Shown in pieces: positions 1-13,300 of a stretch of 64,000 bases of DNA. Within the stretch, counting starts at the first letter, position 1, and each line of letters starts with the position of its first letter. This stretch comes from Sialis fuliginosa (lineage: Eukaryota > Arthropoda > Insecta > Megaloptera > Sialidae): the NCBI GenBank assembly GCA_961205875.1, contig OY540818.1, forward strand, positions 13,800,761-13,864,760, read 5' to 3'. The notes beneath the pieces are model-generated. The model ran no database searches, was not told where the DNA came from, and saw only the letters and a program-made list of their open reading frames with translations. The position numbers and the translations under genes were made by a program.

Positions 1-2311
1 ATTGATTTAAAAAAAATACAGTACATAAAAAATAAAATAATCATTTTAGTCGATACGTTGATATAACTAATCTAAAAATTATATTGTGAATAATTCATGA
101 ACTAAATAATTATAATATGACAGTTGTGATTGTAATTTAACTATTATTACTGTACGATGATGTGGTGCCTATGTTTTTAGGGGCCAATTAAATAAAGTAC
201 ATGCAAGTGAAGCCGCAGAGAAATAAAATATTTTGGTCACAGAAATAGTGTAAAATAATAGTACCGACAATATATGAAATTAACACATTTTGTTATACAC
301 CAAATGTAATTAATATGGTATTAATTGACTTTTAATGGATTATAATTCATTTAAATTTGCTACATTTTGTTTTCATATGGTAATTATAACAACAAAGAGA
401 AACACAAAATTAACATTTTGTCGGATCCGCAGAGGCTATACAACAACAAAACTAATCTCCAACAAGCACATTGTTGAGCAATTTCAGAGAGGCGCGTGAA
501 GAAAAATATAATTAACTAAAAGCCCTTGAAACAAAAATATATTCACATAATACATACACATATTTACTTTATACATAAGTGAAGGTAGATGTTTTTGAAT
601 AATTTTACGAATATTAAATTAAAAGAAAACAACCATTACGTTTTAATCTATTCTAAAAACAAATGTTAATATCAAACTAAACATTAAAGTGGTGAAAAAT
701 AAAACAAATACTTATATTCAAAACACGCATTACGTATTTTTTTATAATGCCTTGTATTGAAAAATGATAAATATTATCAATTTTTAGTAATGATGAACAT
801 TATTTTATTTATAAAAAAATTCTCTTATCTATTGTTTACTATATAGCGATTACCAGACTTTTTCAGAATAAAAATGATTTCATTTAAATAAATAAATACC
901 TATAGAATTGCTGAAATATATTAACTAAACTACACTGGTAGAAACGTTGACTTAAGCCAAGAAATCCTTGTTTTATATATAACGAAAACAATATTTTCTT
1001 ATGGGGTTACATACCTCCAGCATTTAAAACGTTTTTATTTTTTATTATTCTCTATATTTTCTATGAACATTTAAAAAAAATATTCGAAAATGTCTTTTAA
1101 TAACAAAGTTATAACGATCGATTCGCAACGAAAGAATCTCAATTTACATATATAATTTATGAAAAAAAATTTGTAGACATTTTTTTTTATTTCTTATAAA
1201 TGATTAATAAATAATGTGTGATTAATATTTAGTCTTATTTTTAAAAATAAACTCCTAAAAATACAATACTAATTTTCACCAGCGCTGGAGGTATATATAA
1301 GAAAATATTTCAATGTCAATTTTTTACCTGTGTAAGTACAGCAATGTTATAGTTATTTTTTAAATTCATTGGATATTTGGCCACTTCAATTTTTCTCAGT
1401 TATAAAATTTTAATTAACCGGAAGTATCAATTTAGGGGAACCATATCATTAAACAACCTGCGTACTAATTGTTGAATGGTCGCGTGCCACACTTTGAGAA
1501 ACATTAGACTACATCAACTACATAGATACATATGTACATAAACATCAAATCGTTATTATATTTTTTGTAATATATATGTCTATTTTATTTATCATATTAT
1601 GTAGAACTTATAGATACAATAAAATAAAATGTTTCATACCAAAATTTTAAGTACGGATTTGAACAAAATAACACAATTCATGCTACAAATTAATACATGC
1701 ACCCTTGTATAACAATTACAATAACATGTCTATTAAATATATCACACTTCACTATCTAAATAACAATCACAAACACGCGCATCTAAGTAAAACAGAACTT
1801 TACTGAAACAATTTCAAAGTCTTTGTACAATTGACACAACTTGTAGACCTGTCTGCAGAGCATCCATGTGTATAATGTATTATTATCAACTTTACAACCA
1901 TCGTATGCCCATTAAGTAACCCAAACAGAAGAATGCAGGATATTTGTCTACTCCAAAATAATCCTAGGATAACACATCGGACGTAAGTATTCTATAGTAA
2001 TTGTAAATGTCTATGCATTTCTTCCTCATCTTAAGTTTTGATTTTTTTAATTGTTTTTAAATTAAATAGTACTTTTCTATATATGAAAAGGTGAAACGGC
2101 TGCTATTAAAAACAAGTTTTCCTGAATATTGTCAATGGTATGAAATAATTTATTGCTCCATTTTCAATATGTTTAATTATAATTTAAATACATTTTTACA
2201 TGGATTAAACCATGATTATATTTTTGAGACGGATAATAAAAAAATATTGTCTGATATATAGAATAGAATAAAAAAATATATTGTATTTAAAGTAATACAA
2301 AATAAGGTTAA
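1..2311. other. AT-rich non-coding DNA, probably RhoGAP intron
   Basis: No exon, RNA gene or complete element was recognised here. The sequence is strongly AT-rich with short A/T homopolymers. If the gene continues beyond position 1, this is intron. Confidence 0.4.
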
Positions 2312-2624
2312 TACGGAGAATATGGGTGTCCCAACGTCGTCAAAAACACGTATGTAGTAATTCAGAATAGAGTTGATGCTTTAATAATATACACTTTAAC
2401 TGTCCTTGGTTAGAACATTCTATTGGGGCGTTTTTACACTATATTAACCCCCTATAGTGTAAAAACGGGGATTCAATCTCCGCCGCAATGAACTGTTTTT
2501 ATTAAATAATTGTGAAATAAAAATTCCTACATGTTACAATAGGTACAGCACATTCTACTCTATTCTAACACATCAACACGTGATTTTTGATAGTATTGAC
2601 ATTGGGACACCCATATTCTCCGTA
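2312..2624. mobile_element. TTAA-flanked MITE (313 bp)
   Basis: A perfect 23-bp terminal inverted repeat starts TACGGAGAATATGGGTGTCC on the left (2312-2334) and recurs in reverse at 2602-2624. TTAA lies directly outside both ends (2308-2311, 2625-2628). That is the target preference of piggyBac-type elements, although the termini do not begin CCC. The arms stay partly complementary further inward, and a second palindrome (gtttttacactata at 2430, its complement ending 2466) sits near the middle. There is no coding capacity beyond chance. Confidence 0.75.
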
Positions 2625-2628
2625 TTAA

Positions 2629-4484
2629 CCCAAAATACATACAGAATGGTAATGTAATTACATTAGATAGCCTGATATTTGAAATAATAGTATGGTAAAT
2701 ACAACAATAGTGTAAGGTATTTTTGATATGTGCAATTTTAATAGTCATTAAATACAATACAAGAGCTGTATCAATGTTCATCTATATCCAATTATAATGT
2801 CATTAACATAGTAAAGCCTCATTAATCCGGAGTTCGGATTCTAAACTAAATAGTAGATATTATAGTAGCTGGGGTTATCAACTTTTGTATTAACTTAAAT
2901 CAATGATATTTTCCTATTAACCTTTTGAACATTAAATAATGTAATTAGAATAAAAACATAAATATACCTAGTTCATTTTTATTTCGTTTTAAAAATCATA
3001 TCTTATAAAATATAGTTAATATATAACTATTCAATTTCTTCACAATCAAAAAAAAAAGCTCTTATCTGTTATTATATAGAATTCGGTATTGGCCTAAATT
3101 TAACCAAAATTACTATACGAGGTATTTTCATTGCGATTGGTAGGTATCTATTTTATGTTATCTAAATTTTATAATTTAGATTCTACACAAAAAAAATTCA
3201 TAAACAACATAACACAATCTAGTACTCTGCAGAAATAAGCTTGATGTCAAACTGAAGTATGAACACGGGCCATCAAATTTAGTTTAAGGAAGTCTGTGGG
3301 TCGAAGACAAAAAAATCTCATAAAAAAAGTTTACGGACAAAAAGAGTATTTTATATATATTCGAAAAAAAACATTTATATTTTCTTTAATATATTGCAAA
3401 TTTTTATACCGGGTGTTCCAGACCACCCGTCCGCTCTGTTTTACGCCCAAACTAAGCAAAAACAAATGGAACGGTATATCCAAAAGTACATCATTTTAAA
3501 GACCATAAAAAAGTAAGAAACTTTAGTTAAAAAAAATTTTCATACATTCAATTGTTTAGAAAATATGGCGACTTGTTTCCAAATTTTAGGGTTTTACTAA
3601 AAAAGTTAAATAAATATGTAAATTATGTATTCGTTTAACTAGAAATTTGACATATATAAAACGAATACAAACTTTTGACACTATTGAATTCTATACCAAA
3701 CTCTTTATAATACTCGGTATCCAGCGTATGTATGTATTAAAAAACAAACCATCAACTCGTTTCATTCATCCTAGCGTGCCTTGACATCCAATCAAAATTC
3801 ACCAACAATCATTCCAACAACAAAACATCAAATGCTGTAACATTTATTCATAAACTTAAAAAAACAAATATCACATCACTAAAAAAAAACATATTCGCAC
3901 ATACACACACACGGTTACCAACCGGGTGACAATAAAACAACAAAAACACAAAACATCAACAGTGGAGGGTAGTCGCGACAACAACACAATAAAGTGGATG
4001 TTGAGACGGCGACGACTGAAGACGTCGTCTGCGTACCGGTCACGCGAACGTTCGGCGCCTAACTGAACATTACTGGCCACCACGCCGCAAGACGAAAGCC
4101 AGACATACACACACACAAATATACGTCTATACTGCTCACACAGTGGCGGTACATGTTCATGTATATGGGTTTATGGTGTCTGTATTTGTGTCGTAATGGA
4201 TATAATAAATTTACACTTATTAATTACATAATGTTGGTGATATTCTGTTAAGTAAAAATGTTAATTAAAAGTATATATTTGAAATGCGAATTAGAAATTA
4301 AATTTGGGATTTACATGTTTCGTAAAAAAAATCAAGAATTTATATTTTTTAAAGTACACTATTTATTTATTTATTGCACACATTCTATTAATTAAAAGTA
4401 AGGTCGGGTAACCGCGAATATTTAAATTTCTAAGAAACCAACCACGTTGCGTAGGTAAAACTTTATTTTAAATGTGCGTCCTCT
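2629..4484. other. AT-rich non-coding DNA with one CpG-rich patch
   Basis: No gene was recognised. A short CpG-rich patch at about 3970-4090 stands out from the AT background, but its frames do not resemble a known domain. A (CA)n-like run lies near 3897-3913. Confidence 0.35.
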
Positions 4485-4673
4485 AGAGTAAAAACAAAGA
4501 AAAATATATAAGTCTTTCCGAAGAATATCGAGGAAAAGAGATCGAATGTATCATATGTGGAGAAACTTTTGAAAAAGATTGGATTCAGTGCTATGAATGC
4601 AAAGACTGGGCCCATGAAAATTGTGTTTATAGATTCTTCAGATATTCATTATTATTGTGATGTATGTTTGTAA
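4485..4673 (+). pseudogene. C-terminal PHD-like zinc finger remnant of a pogo/Tigger-type (DDE_1) transposase
   Basis: One plus frame reads ECIICGETFEKDW, then IQCYECKDWAHENCV, and hits a stop shortly after. The next metal-binding pair (YYCDVCL) lies in a different frame just downstream, so a frameshift splits the finger. C-x2-C...W-I-Q-C-x2-C-x4-H-x2-C...C-x2-C is the C-terminal finger seen on many insect pogo-like transposases and on other PHD proteins. No DDE catalytic core is visible upstream. It is a decayed fragment; the family assignment is inferred from the W-I-Q-C...W-A-H pattern. Confidence 0.55.
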
Positions 4674-7271
4674 GGCCAAGAAACGATTGTGCCACCATTG
4701 ATTACTATGTCCGGGGCTACCCGCCATTTTTTGTGTTGCCAAACTATTTTTAGTATATTTCGTTAAAAAATTTCTTTAATTACTAATTTTTAATTAATAT
4801 GATTGAAAAAGTTCCTAGTTTGATTTTAAGATTAAAATAAAGACAGAAAATGTGTTTATTGTATTTTTATTTGCAATTCATTTAAGTGTCAATTTTAATT
4901 AGACTTCCACTTAGAAATCCTAAGATCCTAGAATTAATTAAGGCTATATGATAATTGATATTGGGACGGGCCTGTAATACGGGAAATGTACAAATAATAT
5001 TTTTTAATAAATATCTATATAAAAAAATAAAGAAGATTTAATTTGGAAATAAACGCAGGTAAACTTTAGTAAAACAAACAAAAAGGATATTAAATGTGTA
5101 TAATATTTTTAAAGTACTGTGTGATATGATATCTCAATAATTATATATAATACTTTATATGGTAATATTTTCCCCACAAAATTGCCAATTTTAATTTCAT
5201 ACTTCATTGTTATACATAAACAATTCTGAATATGTCCTTTGTTTCAATATAATTTTAATTATACGTTATTAATTTAATTAAAAAAAACTTATGATTAAAA
5301 TACATTTCGTATATTAATATTTATTTTTAAACTATTTATAGGCGAGACACGCCACTGGTGTAATAAACATATAGCAATAAACACCGGAGGGATTCCGTCC
5401 ACACGCGCTACTGGTTACCAAGGCCCGAAGCGATTGGGGTAGTTAACTAGGGACATAGGTTTATATCTGACCGTTATTAACCTTTATCATGTAGATATAT
5501 ATTTGCACATGCCACATTATCACTACTTTTTTTTGTTAACTGATATGCAGGCATTTTAAACGAAAATATAATAAACGGAAGTAAACAACATTGCTAATGT
5601 AGATAGGTATACAATGCAATACAATAGTGTTTTGTACCTGTTCATATTGGCTTTAATCAAATATATTTTTTATAACCAAATTTACTCTTACAATTTCTAT
5701 TTTTATATTTTTATTCACTTCGACCGCATTTGTTAGTTTAATTATTACATTAACACTGCAACTACCTTCGCATTTTTATATATTTCTAACAGTGAAAGTC
5801 TCAACAAAATCGGTCCAGTAGTTTTCGTGTCAAATCAGAACAACCAATGACTCAAAAAATCCAAAATATTTTCATCTTAGAATCTACAGCTTTATATATA
5901 TAGGTGGTAACGATTAATCTAACCGTTCAATCTTCTTTTATTAAGGAAATCGCCAATCATAATATAATTAAAACTTATAATTAATTATATTAAATATACA
6001 TAATCTAAAGTAATCTAAACAAAGATAAAAATAATCAAATCATACAAAATTATGTAAAAAAAAAAAACACGCGAACAAATCACAAAACCATTTGTTTGTA
6101 AAACAATAAAGCATCTATGTATTTGTAAACAATATATTTGTTCACATTCATTTAATTTGTGCACATTTATAAATGTGTCTAATTACTGAAAATTTTCACA
6201 CGATTTTTATTTACTTATTGTAGGTACTAGAGAAACCATAGTTTTTTCTCAACTACATCAAAGAAACGAAAATAAAGATTTTTAATTATAATATATGACA
6301 TTAATTACACTTATTCGCATTTTATTGCTTTTATAAATACACTTTTTTTTAATAATACCGCCGTTAATTCAATGCGAGGAAATTAAAAGAATATATAAAA
6401 TTGTTTATATTTAATTTATCTATTTTTGGGTAGCATTGTCAGAGAATAAATATATAATATATACACATTATTTTGTCATTTACATTTTTAGAATGCAAAC
6501 TCAAAACATGTAAGTACTATATCATAACTGCGAGCCGGATTAGTGCGATAAGTGTTCCGTTCCGTACCGTACCAATAATGAAGAATGTATTTTTATTCTA
6601 AAACATATTTGTTTATGGTGGCTGACAAAATTTTTAACCGCACGTGAACTTCTAATTATGATCTTTATGTTATCCATAAATTGTTGTTTACATTATCTTC
6701 AAGATGTATACTATAACACGCAATGAACTGATAACATTTAATTATACTCAATGAATAAATAAATATTTTAAATAATACATTTATTTATTTCTAATCAAAA
6801 ACTTTCAATAATTAATAGAAAACAGTATAAATACCTACATAATAACAATTCAAAAATGTAATAAAAACATTCGAACCATAAATTGAAACAAATTACCTTT
6901 TGTATCCTATTCCAGCACCAAGGAATCGAACCCAAGGTTAGTTGAATGGAATTTGTCAATTTATGTTAAAATTTTAGACATAATACAAACAAGCACCGAA
7001 TGATCAAAACTGTCATAAGAATTATCACATAAAAAAAAAACACAAAGAATTAACCCTGTGTGACGTGACCCTGTGTTAAACAAATGCTAGCAATATAATT
7101 GAATTTTAATACATAATAACGTTTCATGAATATGACAACGTCGTCGCTGACATTAATTTACAAAACGCATATAATTAACTGTAAATAAATCAGGGCTTTG
7201 CAAAAGTTAAGACAACATTTTCAAGATTTTAATTTAAACCCCTAGTTTCAGGTTCTAATTAATTTTCTCCA
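4674..7271. other. AT-rich non-coding DNA with a LINE-like tail fragment
   Basis: No gene was seen. Around 5785-5845 the text 'aaaatcggtccagtagttttc' resembles the 3' untranslated tail of arthropod non-LTR retrotransposons. A tRNA B-box-like string is on the minus strand near 6920-6930 without a matching A box, so no tRNA is called. Confidence 0.35.
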
Positions 7272-7413
7272 ATAAGGTACTGGCACCAATCTTGGTAAAG
7301 AGCCCAGTAATGGCAAATTTTTAATTAAATGTACTGAATTAGAAATATGTGTCGATATTTGATTACTACCATTTGTGAATATTAATCTATATACATTTAA
7401 CTGTTTTACAGCG
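7272..7413 (+). repeat. Interspersed repeat, copy 1 ('ggcaccaatcttgg' family)
   Basis: It shares a block reading roughly 'aaggtactggcaccaatctt ... cccagtaatggcaaat ... atatttgattact' with 9415-9590 and 59756-60030. Coding potential is absent. The foldback element at 7414 begins directly after it, so it may be interrupted by that insertion. Confidence 0.5.
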
Positions 7414-8606
7414 CAGTGGCGTAGATAGCTTTTTGCGAAGGGGGGGGTATGACTTAGTATTTAATCTCATATTTTTGGTTCAGAGACCATCAATACGTGT
7501 AATTCCGTTAAGATCTCGAGTTCGATTTTTTTCATGATTACTATACTTTATTATACAGTACATTTCATGTATGTATAATAAAAAATATAAAAAAAAACAA
7601 AATTCAAGCTTTTACTTTTTTAAATTCTTATATAAATATTTATATAGTGACTAAATGATTCTACGTCTTATTTTCATGTATTTTAGTCGAAATTTGTATG
7701 ACGAGTTGAAGTTCACTGCAGGAAATATCACTCAAAAATTTCGAATTTTTGATTACGTTAAAAGTATGTTTATTGTATAGAAAATGACGTAAAAAGTTGT
7801 TTGCTTCAAACCGCAGGTCTGTATCTCAAACCGTTCTCGAGATATAGCCTCTCAAAGTTTTAGTTTTTTCAAATTTTTGGAGAAAAATGGCTCTAACTTT
7901 TGAACGTGTAGTCGGAATTGATTTTAGTTGACGGATTTGAAATCAGCGTGTCAAAATCTATATAATGACATGTATAATACTTTAAAATCCGACAAAAAAA
8001 TTTTGGTTAAAAATCGACATTTTTTTAAGGTATACCCTTTTGAATTTTTTCGATTTTTCGCGAAATTTTTTTTTTCGAGTTTTAAAGTATTATACATGTC
8101 ATTATATAGATTTTGACACGCTGATTCCAAATCCGTCAACTAAAATCAATTTCGACCACGCGTTCAAAAGTTAGAGCCATTTTTCTTCAAAATTTTGAAT
8201 AAACTGAAACTTTGAAAGGCTATATCTCGAAAACGGTTTGAGATACAGACCTGCGGTTTGAAACAAACAACTTTTCACGTCATTTTCTATACAATAAACA
8301 TACTTTTAACGAAATCAAAAATTCGAAATTTTTAAGTGAAATTTCCTACAGTGAACTTCAACTCTTCATACAAATATCGACTAAAATACAAGAAAATAAG
8401 ACGTAGAGGTATTATAGTTTTATAATTGAACGTGTAAATTAATATTTAATGCTATTTTTGATTAAAATGTTTGAGTTGCGCATAGAGACGAATATTCTAA
8501 TAATATTTTTAAATTATTTATTAACTGAAAACACAGATTTATATTAATTTACCTATAAAGTAAGGGAAGCACTGCTTCCCCTGCTTCCATGGACGCTTCG
8601 CTACTG
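7414..8606. mobile_element. hAT-like foldback element with ~745-bp palindromic core, copy 1
   Basis: The ends read CAGTGGCGTA... and ...TCGCTACTG, a hAT-type terminus; no 8-bp target duplication remains. Inside, 7661-8406 is a nearly perfect inverted repeat centred at 8033/8034, with arms of ~365 nt differing at scattered bases and a short loop. The same 62-codon frame appears on both strands only because of this symmetry. Two further copies lie at 26602 and 57952. A transcript would fold into a very long hairpin. Confidence 0.75.
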
Positions 8607-9414
8607 ATATATAACTAGTAGATGAATTTATTTGTATGTTAAAAAATAAAAAATTTCCGCAACCTAAAAATTACCCTCCCCCTCGGTCCGAGACTGCCCC
8701 ACCGGAACATTTTAAAAATCTGGCAACAAAATTCGTGTAGTATTATAAATTCTATTGAAGTTGATCAAAACAAATACTAATATCTTCTACGCGCGTCAAA
8801 TGTACAACGAAGACAAATAAAAAGATAGGGAGAACGTCTATACCGAATGGAACAGGTTATCTTTACGATAGATGTATTCAACATCCTACTAGTATTTTTT
8901 TTATTATTATCTGGGACACTTATAACCCGTTAGGTACGAAAGGGTTAAAAACCATATTAGTGCGATAAAATGCAAATGCTTCGGGTTAACTGGATTCACT
9001 CAAAAAATGTTACGTCGCCTTTAAAATAAAAATAAAACAAACATTAAAGAACGTTGTGTTTAATTAAACAGTTGTTAAAACGACTAAAATACATAATTCA
9101 TTTCAGCAACAAATTTCAGTTTCAGTTATCTGCACAGTCACCACCTCCTGATGTAATAATTATCATAATGAAACCGGCGAACAACCATTTGAATTTTAAA
9201 TTTCGGATGAACCGTATTCATATCGAATAGATTAGTGTTTCTTAAGTCTCAATCCAAACCGTATAATCTATATATTTTTTACTGTGGATCAATAAATTTA
9301 CATAAATAATTATTTTTTAAAACTATTTTTCAATATATTTTTAATCACAATAATTTTATAAAAAATTTTAAACTGTTCAACATTTTATGCAACCCAGCGA
9401 TTGGGATCGATTAC

Positions 9415-9590
9415 CTATAAGGTATTGGTACCAGTTTGGGACAATACCCCAGTGTTAGACACTTGTTTAATTAAAAGTTTATTGATATTTGATTACTGCT
9501 ATAACTGAATCATAATCTATAGACAACTGTAAAACAGCTTATTTTGATGACAATGGGTGCCAAAATGGTGGAACTAATTATTAATGTAAA
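9415..9590 (+). repeat. Interspersed repeat, copy 2 ('ggtaccagtttgg' family)
   Basis: It is similar to 7272-7413 and 59756-59870: 'aaggtattggtaccagtttg', then 'accccagtg', then 'gatatttgattactgc', then 'tgatgacaatgggtgccaaa'. No coding capacity. No terminal repeats or target duplication were found, so the element class is unknown. Confidence 0.45.
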
Positions 9591-12500
9591 AGATCGTATT
9601 TTTAAGATTAAATTTATGAATGAGTTTCTTTATATCAAACCAACAATAATTGTTTACTAAATTTTAATCGCAAGTGAACGACAATTTCGATAATTTCATA
9701 TTTCCTTTTCGAACGTATATAGTAAACGGGAAATATTGTAATCAAATATCATATTTTAAATTAATAACATGTTGCGAACTTCCCGTTTTATAAATAGCAT
9801 TAATTTATTTTCTCTTGTTAACATTAAAATACCTCTCATTAAAAATATGTTTATGACAATATTTTCTGAAAGAATCCTTACACGATTATAATGATATAAA
9901 TTAAATCTTTCTATTTAATAGCACAGAGCGTTAAATACACTTATAATAAAAACGCTTTCAAAACCATTGCATTTTTATTTTATTAAGCTTGTTTTTACAA
10001 AAAAAAAATGAATGAGCTTGTAAGAATATTTGAATATTTCAGGTCTTCATAACTCCTTCCGGTCGCGATAAATCGCAATGTTGTTGTTAATCTTTCGTGA
10101 GGGTTATAGCTTCCCTTTTCCTTTTTTTTTAATTAAAGGTGTTACGAGTGACAAAAGGTTCAAATAAGTTTTTTCATTTATTCTGAGATAATTATGCCAA
10201 TCACGCAAATATATCTTCAATTAATGTGGGAATAGGTTTTTTCTTTCATTAACCACTCTTTCCACCACATAAACGTCGTCCGAGCTTAACATAGTCCAAG
10301 CGCAAACTGGCGCTTGTTTAAGCATACTTGTACCGTGTGGTGGTGTCAGGGAAATTTGCGTACTTGTACAAAAAGCTGGATAATGCATGCTTGTCAAGCT
10401 TGCAGTTACGTATGTAGCCACATTTAGTTATTATTTATTAAGAAAGAAAACAAATCAGAATAAAAAAATATAAACAAATAAGAATAACATCTAATATCTT
10501 TATTTCAAATCAACCTAATTTATTCAGTGTGTAATCTTAAAAACACTTTGAATATAATTATGTATGTTAATTGTATTATCTTCTTTTCATAAACATTATA
10601 CTACATAATTTAACACAAGCAATTTTTCATTTATATGTCAAAAAATGAAAGTGCTTTAATGAATTATATATACATATAAATATAAAATCATACATATATC
10701 TTTCAAACGTTGACAAATAAAATTATATAATGATATATTAAATTAGAATTAATATTTAATGACTATATTTCAACAAAAACAAAAATTTAAATAAAGATTT
10801 TTATTACAATTTCCACATTCTTGCTTAAAACAGTTTTTACAAAAAACTAAAAAAGACTCCTAATTTTCTTTTTCTGCTATGACACGCCCCTTTAAAGCTG
10901 ATTTCTCCGCCCCCTCCCTCTCTATAAGTTAGTACTTTATTTTTCAACTTCGTGTCTTTTTCGCCGTTGTTTTTTTACACAATGAAATTTACATTGTTAT
11001 TTAGAAAAATATCTAACTGAAATTAAGTTATTTATATGCGACATGATATAAAAACACGATGAAAACTTTTACAAACACCCTTATAAGTTTAACATCAAAA
11101 TGAAACTTTAGTTTTTAAGCTTACTGAAATCAGCTTCTTTTGTGTTACTTTCTTCTCAAGTATTCTCTCAAATCAGTTCCTATACCATGTTTAAATTAAC
11201 TTTAAGTTATAATGAATTTTTTAAATCTTTATTTATCTTAAACTTTAATCCTTATACTTCAATATATAATATCAAATATATGACCAATCTTTTGTTACTT
11301 TCTTCTTATAAACTTTAACTGATATTAAATATTGAAATTTTCTTTTTCTCATCACTTCTGCTTTGATTATAAAATTAATTATTATGCTTGTCCGATGTTA
11401 ATATCTGTACATATTTACTCAAATAGAAAATTAAACTTTTAAACGATAAATGTTCACATAGGATCTGAAATCTGATTTTGATGTACTTAATCAGGGGTTA
11501 ATTTCATCAAAAGTCGCCAAACTAATAAATTCACTCTAGAACAGATATGAGCAAAAGCTTGATAAATTAATTAATCTAGCCAACGTCCACGAAGATATAT
11601 TTAAAATTGGAAAAAACCTTTTTTACATTTATTTAAACTTATATACCCGAATGGAAAAATGTATACACGCTAAGTATAATACGGCATATATTTTATGGTT
11701 TTCGTATATTTTGAATAAACGTTATTTAAACGAGTTGAAGCATTTAAGTTTGATATATATTTTATGTAATCATCGTATATTTTTTGATAAATCTTTAATA
11801 CAAAGAGCGTTGATAAACTTTTGTTAGGAAAGTGTAATTTCGATTATTAAGTATATGATCTAGAAATAGAATTATTAAATTTATAGTAAGTTACTTAACG
11901 CTTTTTAGACGAAGGGGAAAACAATAGACTCTGGTTAGCTCTGGTAAAAGCCTGATAAGTAGTTCTGGCCCGTAAAGGAAGACTTAGACCACGAGTAAAT
12001 TTATTTTATTTAATTAATTGTAATTATTATAATATAGTATTAACGCAACCCTATAACAATTTTCTAAATATATAAATCGCTTCTTCATCCCAAATTTCAG
12101 GAAGTACAGTTTTATAATAGACCATATATCGTTACATATACGGCAAACAATTATGAAATTTTTACAATGCAATAATTTATGTAATTTTAACAAGCTGTTA
12201 AAACCGCATGTACTCCTCTTCATGACATGTTCATCGAAGAGGTAATAATAATGAGTTTGGCTATTTTTAATCTATGATTAACGGACCCATCACCGCGTGA
12301 AGAAAATAAGAAAGTGTGTGAGAGATTATCTAGCCACAATAGACCATTATGACTTTCATTTTCGAAATAATCCAAGTTAATTGTGTTCAACACTAATCCA
12401 TGAATACTCGCATAAATGCTCTGAATCTGTTCAAGTTTTTTTTTGTGTACACAAACACACACACACACTGGCATTTTGTTGTTCGTCTTTTTTTCACAAC

Positions 12501-13167
12501 AGAGAAAGTATTATGTATTTAACGTGCTTCTGTTTAGATAGGAACATCCTTTTTTTGCTTTCTCGTGAATTATGTTAGGTGGAAGTGTGATTTTTTCTGA
12601 CCTTACACCGCCACTGAACAACTGCATAGGTTATTAGCACACATTGCATTTTATTGTTCACTTGTAATGGTATATTAGTTTTGTAATTATGTGGAATAGG
12701 TTTTATAATTACGTGTTTAATTTTTTTTTATATACAAAGAAATTGTTAAATATTCTGTTATTTTATATTTTACACTTAACTACTATACATAATTACTTAA
12801 TTTAGATATACATTATATTCCGGCACATTTTTAATATTGAAAGTTGAACAATACGTAAAATTTTTTAATAATTTTATTAATTTACTGAAATATAATATCA
12901 CAATTTATTTCACATCAATTTCGAATAATTTTTCTATTAAATATTTACATCGTTAATCCTGTTTGTTCCTACTTGAAAACTACTGAACCGATTTAAATAG
13001 GCATTTCACGAGTCTAAATCCCTAGAATTAGTTTAGGCTAACGATAATTAATCTACGGCAAGACATTTATAAATTTATATTTTCTAATAAAATAATATAA
13101 ACAGAAAAATAAAATTAAAATAAACCAGAAAATTATAAAGGGGTCCAATAATAAAGAGCACAAAGGT

Positions 13168-13300
13168 AGTTGTTGGCTTCTGGGTATAAGCAGTGTCGAT
13201 TTGGTCGATCTATCTATCAACGTTTCGTTGCACATTGCAGTGGGCATCATCGAGACTCTATAGATGCAGTTTATACCCCGAAGTCAAGATCCAATGGTAG
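13168..13300 (+). repeat. Diverged copy of the 36838 palindrome family
   Basis: 'ttggcttctgggtataagca' followed by 'gtcgatttggtcgat' and 'caacgtttcgttgcacattg' parallels 36840-36920. The right part ('gaagtcaagatccaatgg') is a decayed counterpart of the right arm there. An 86-codon plus-strand frame crossing it is not supported by any motif. Confidence 0.5.

Noticed and set aside
3970..4095. CpG-rich patch with an 81-aa minus frame
   Set aside because: No domain, and the frame is flanked by (CA)n-derived residues. Promoter or exon status cannot be supported.
6905..6945. tRNA-like B box (ggttcgattcc) on the minus strand
   Set aside because: No A box or cloverleaf could be drawn. At best it is a SINE crumb.
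7928..8139. 62-aa frames on both strands (MTDL...), also at 27022-27233 and 58371-58582
   Set aside because: They are mirror images caused by the palindromic core of the foldback element. They begin at TTG, are AT-driven and have no domain.
10221..10421. Minus-strand frame ending SSDDVYVVERVVNERKN, reminiscent of the start of a chromodomain
   Set aside because: Only about 15 residues resemble the family, the frame stops six codons later, and no donor or continuing exon with the aromatic cage was found.
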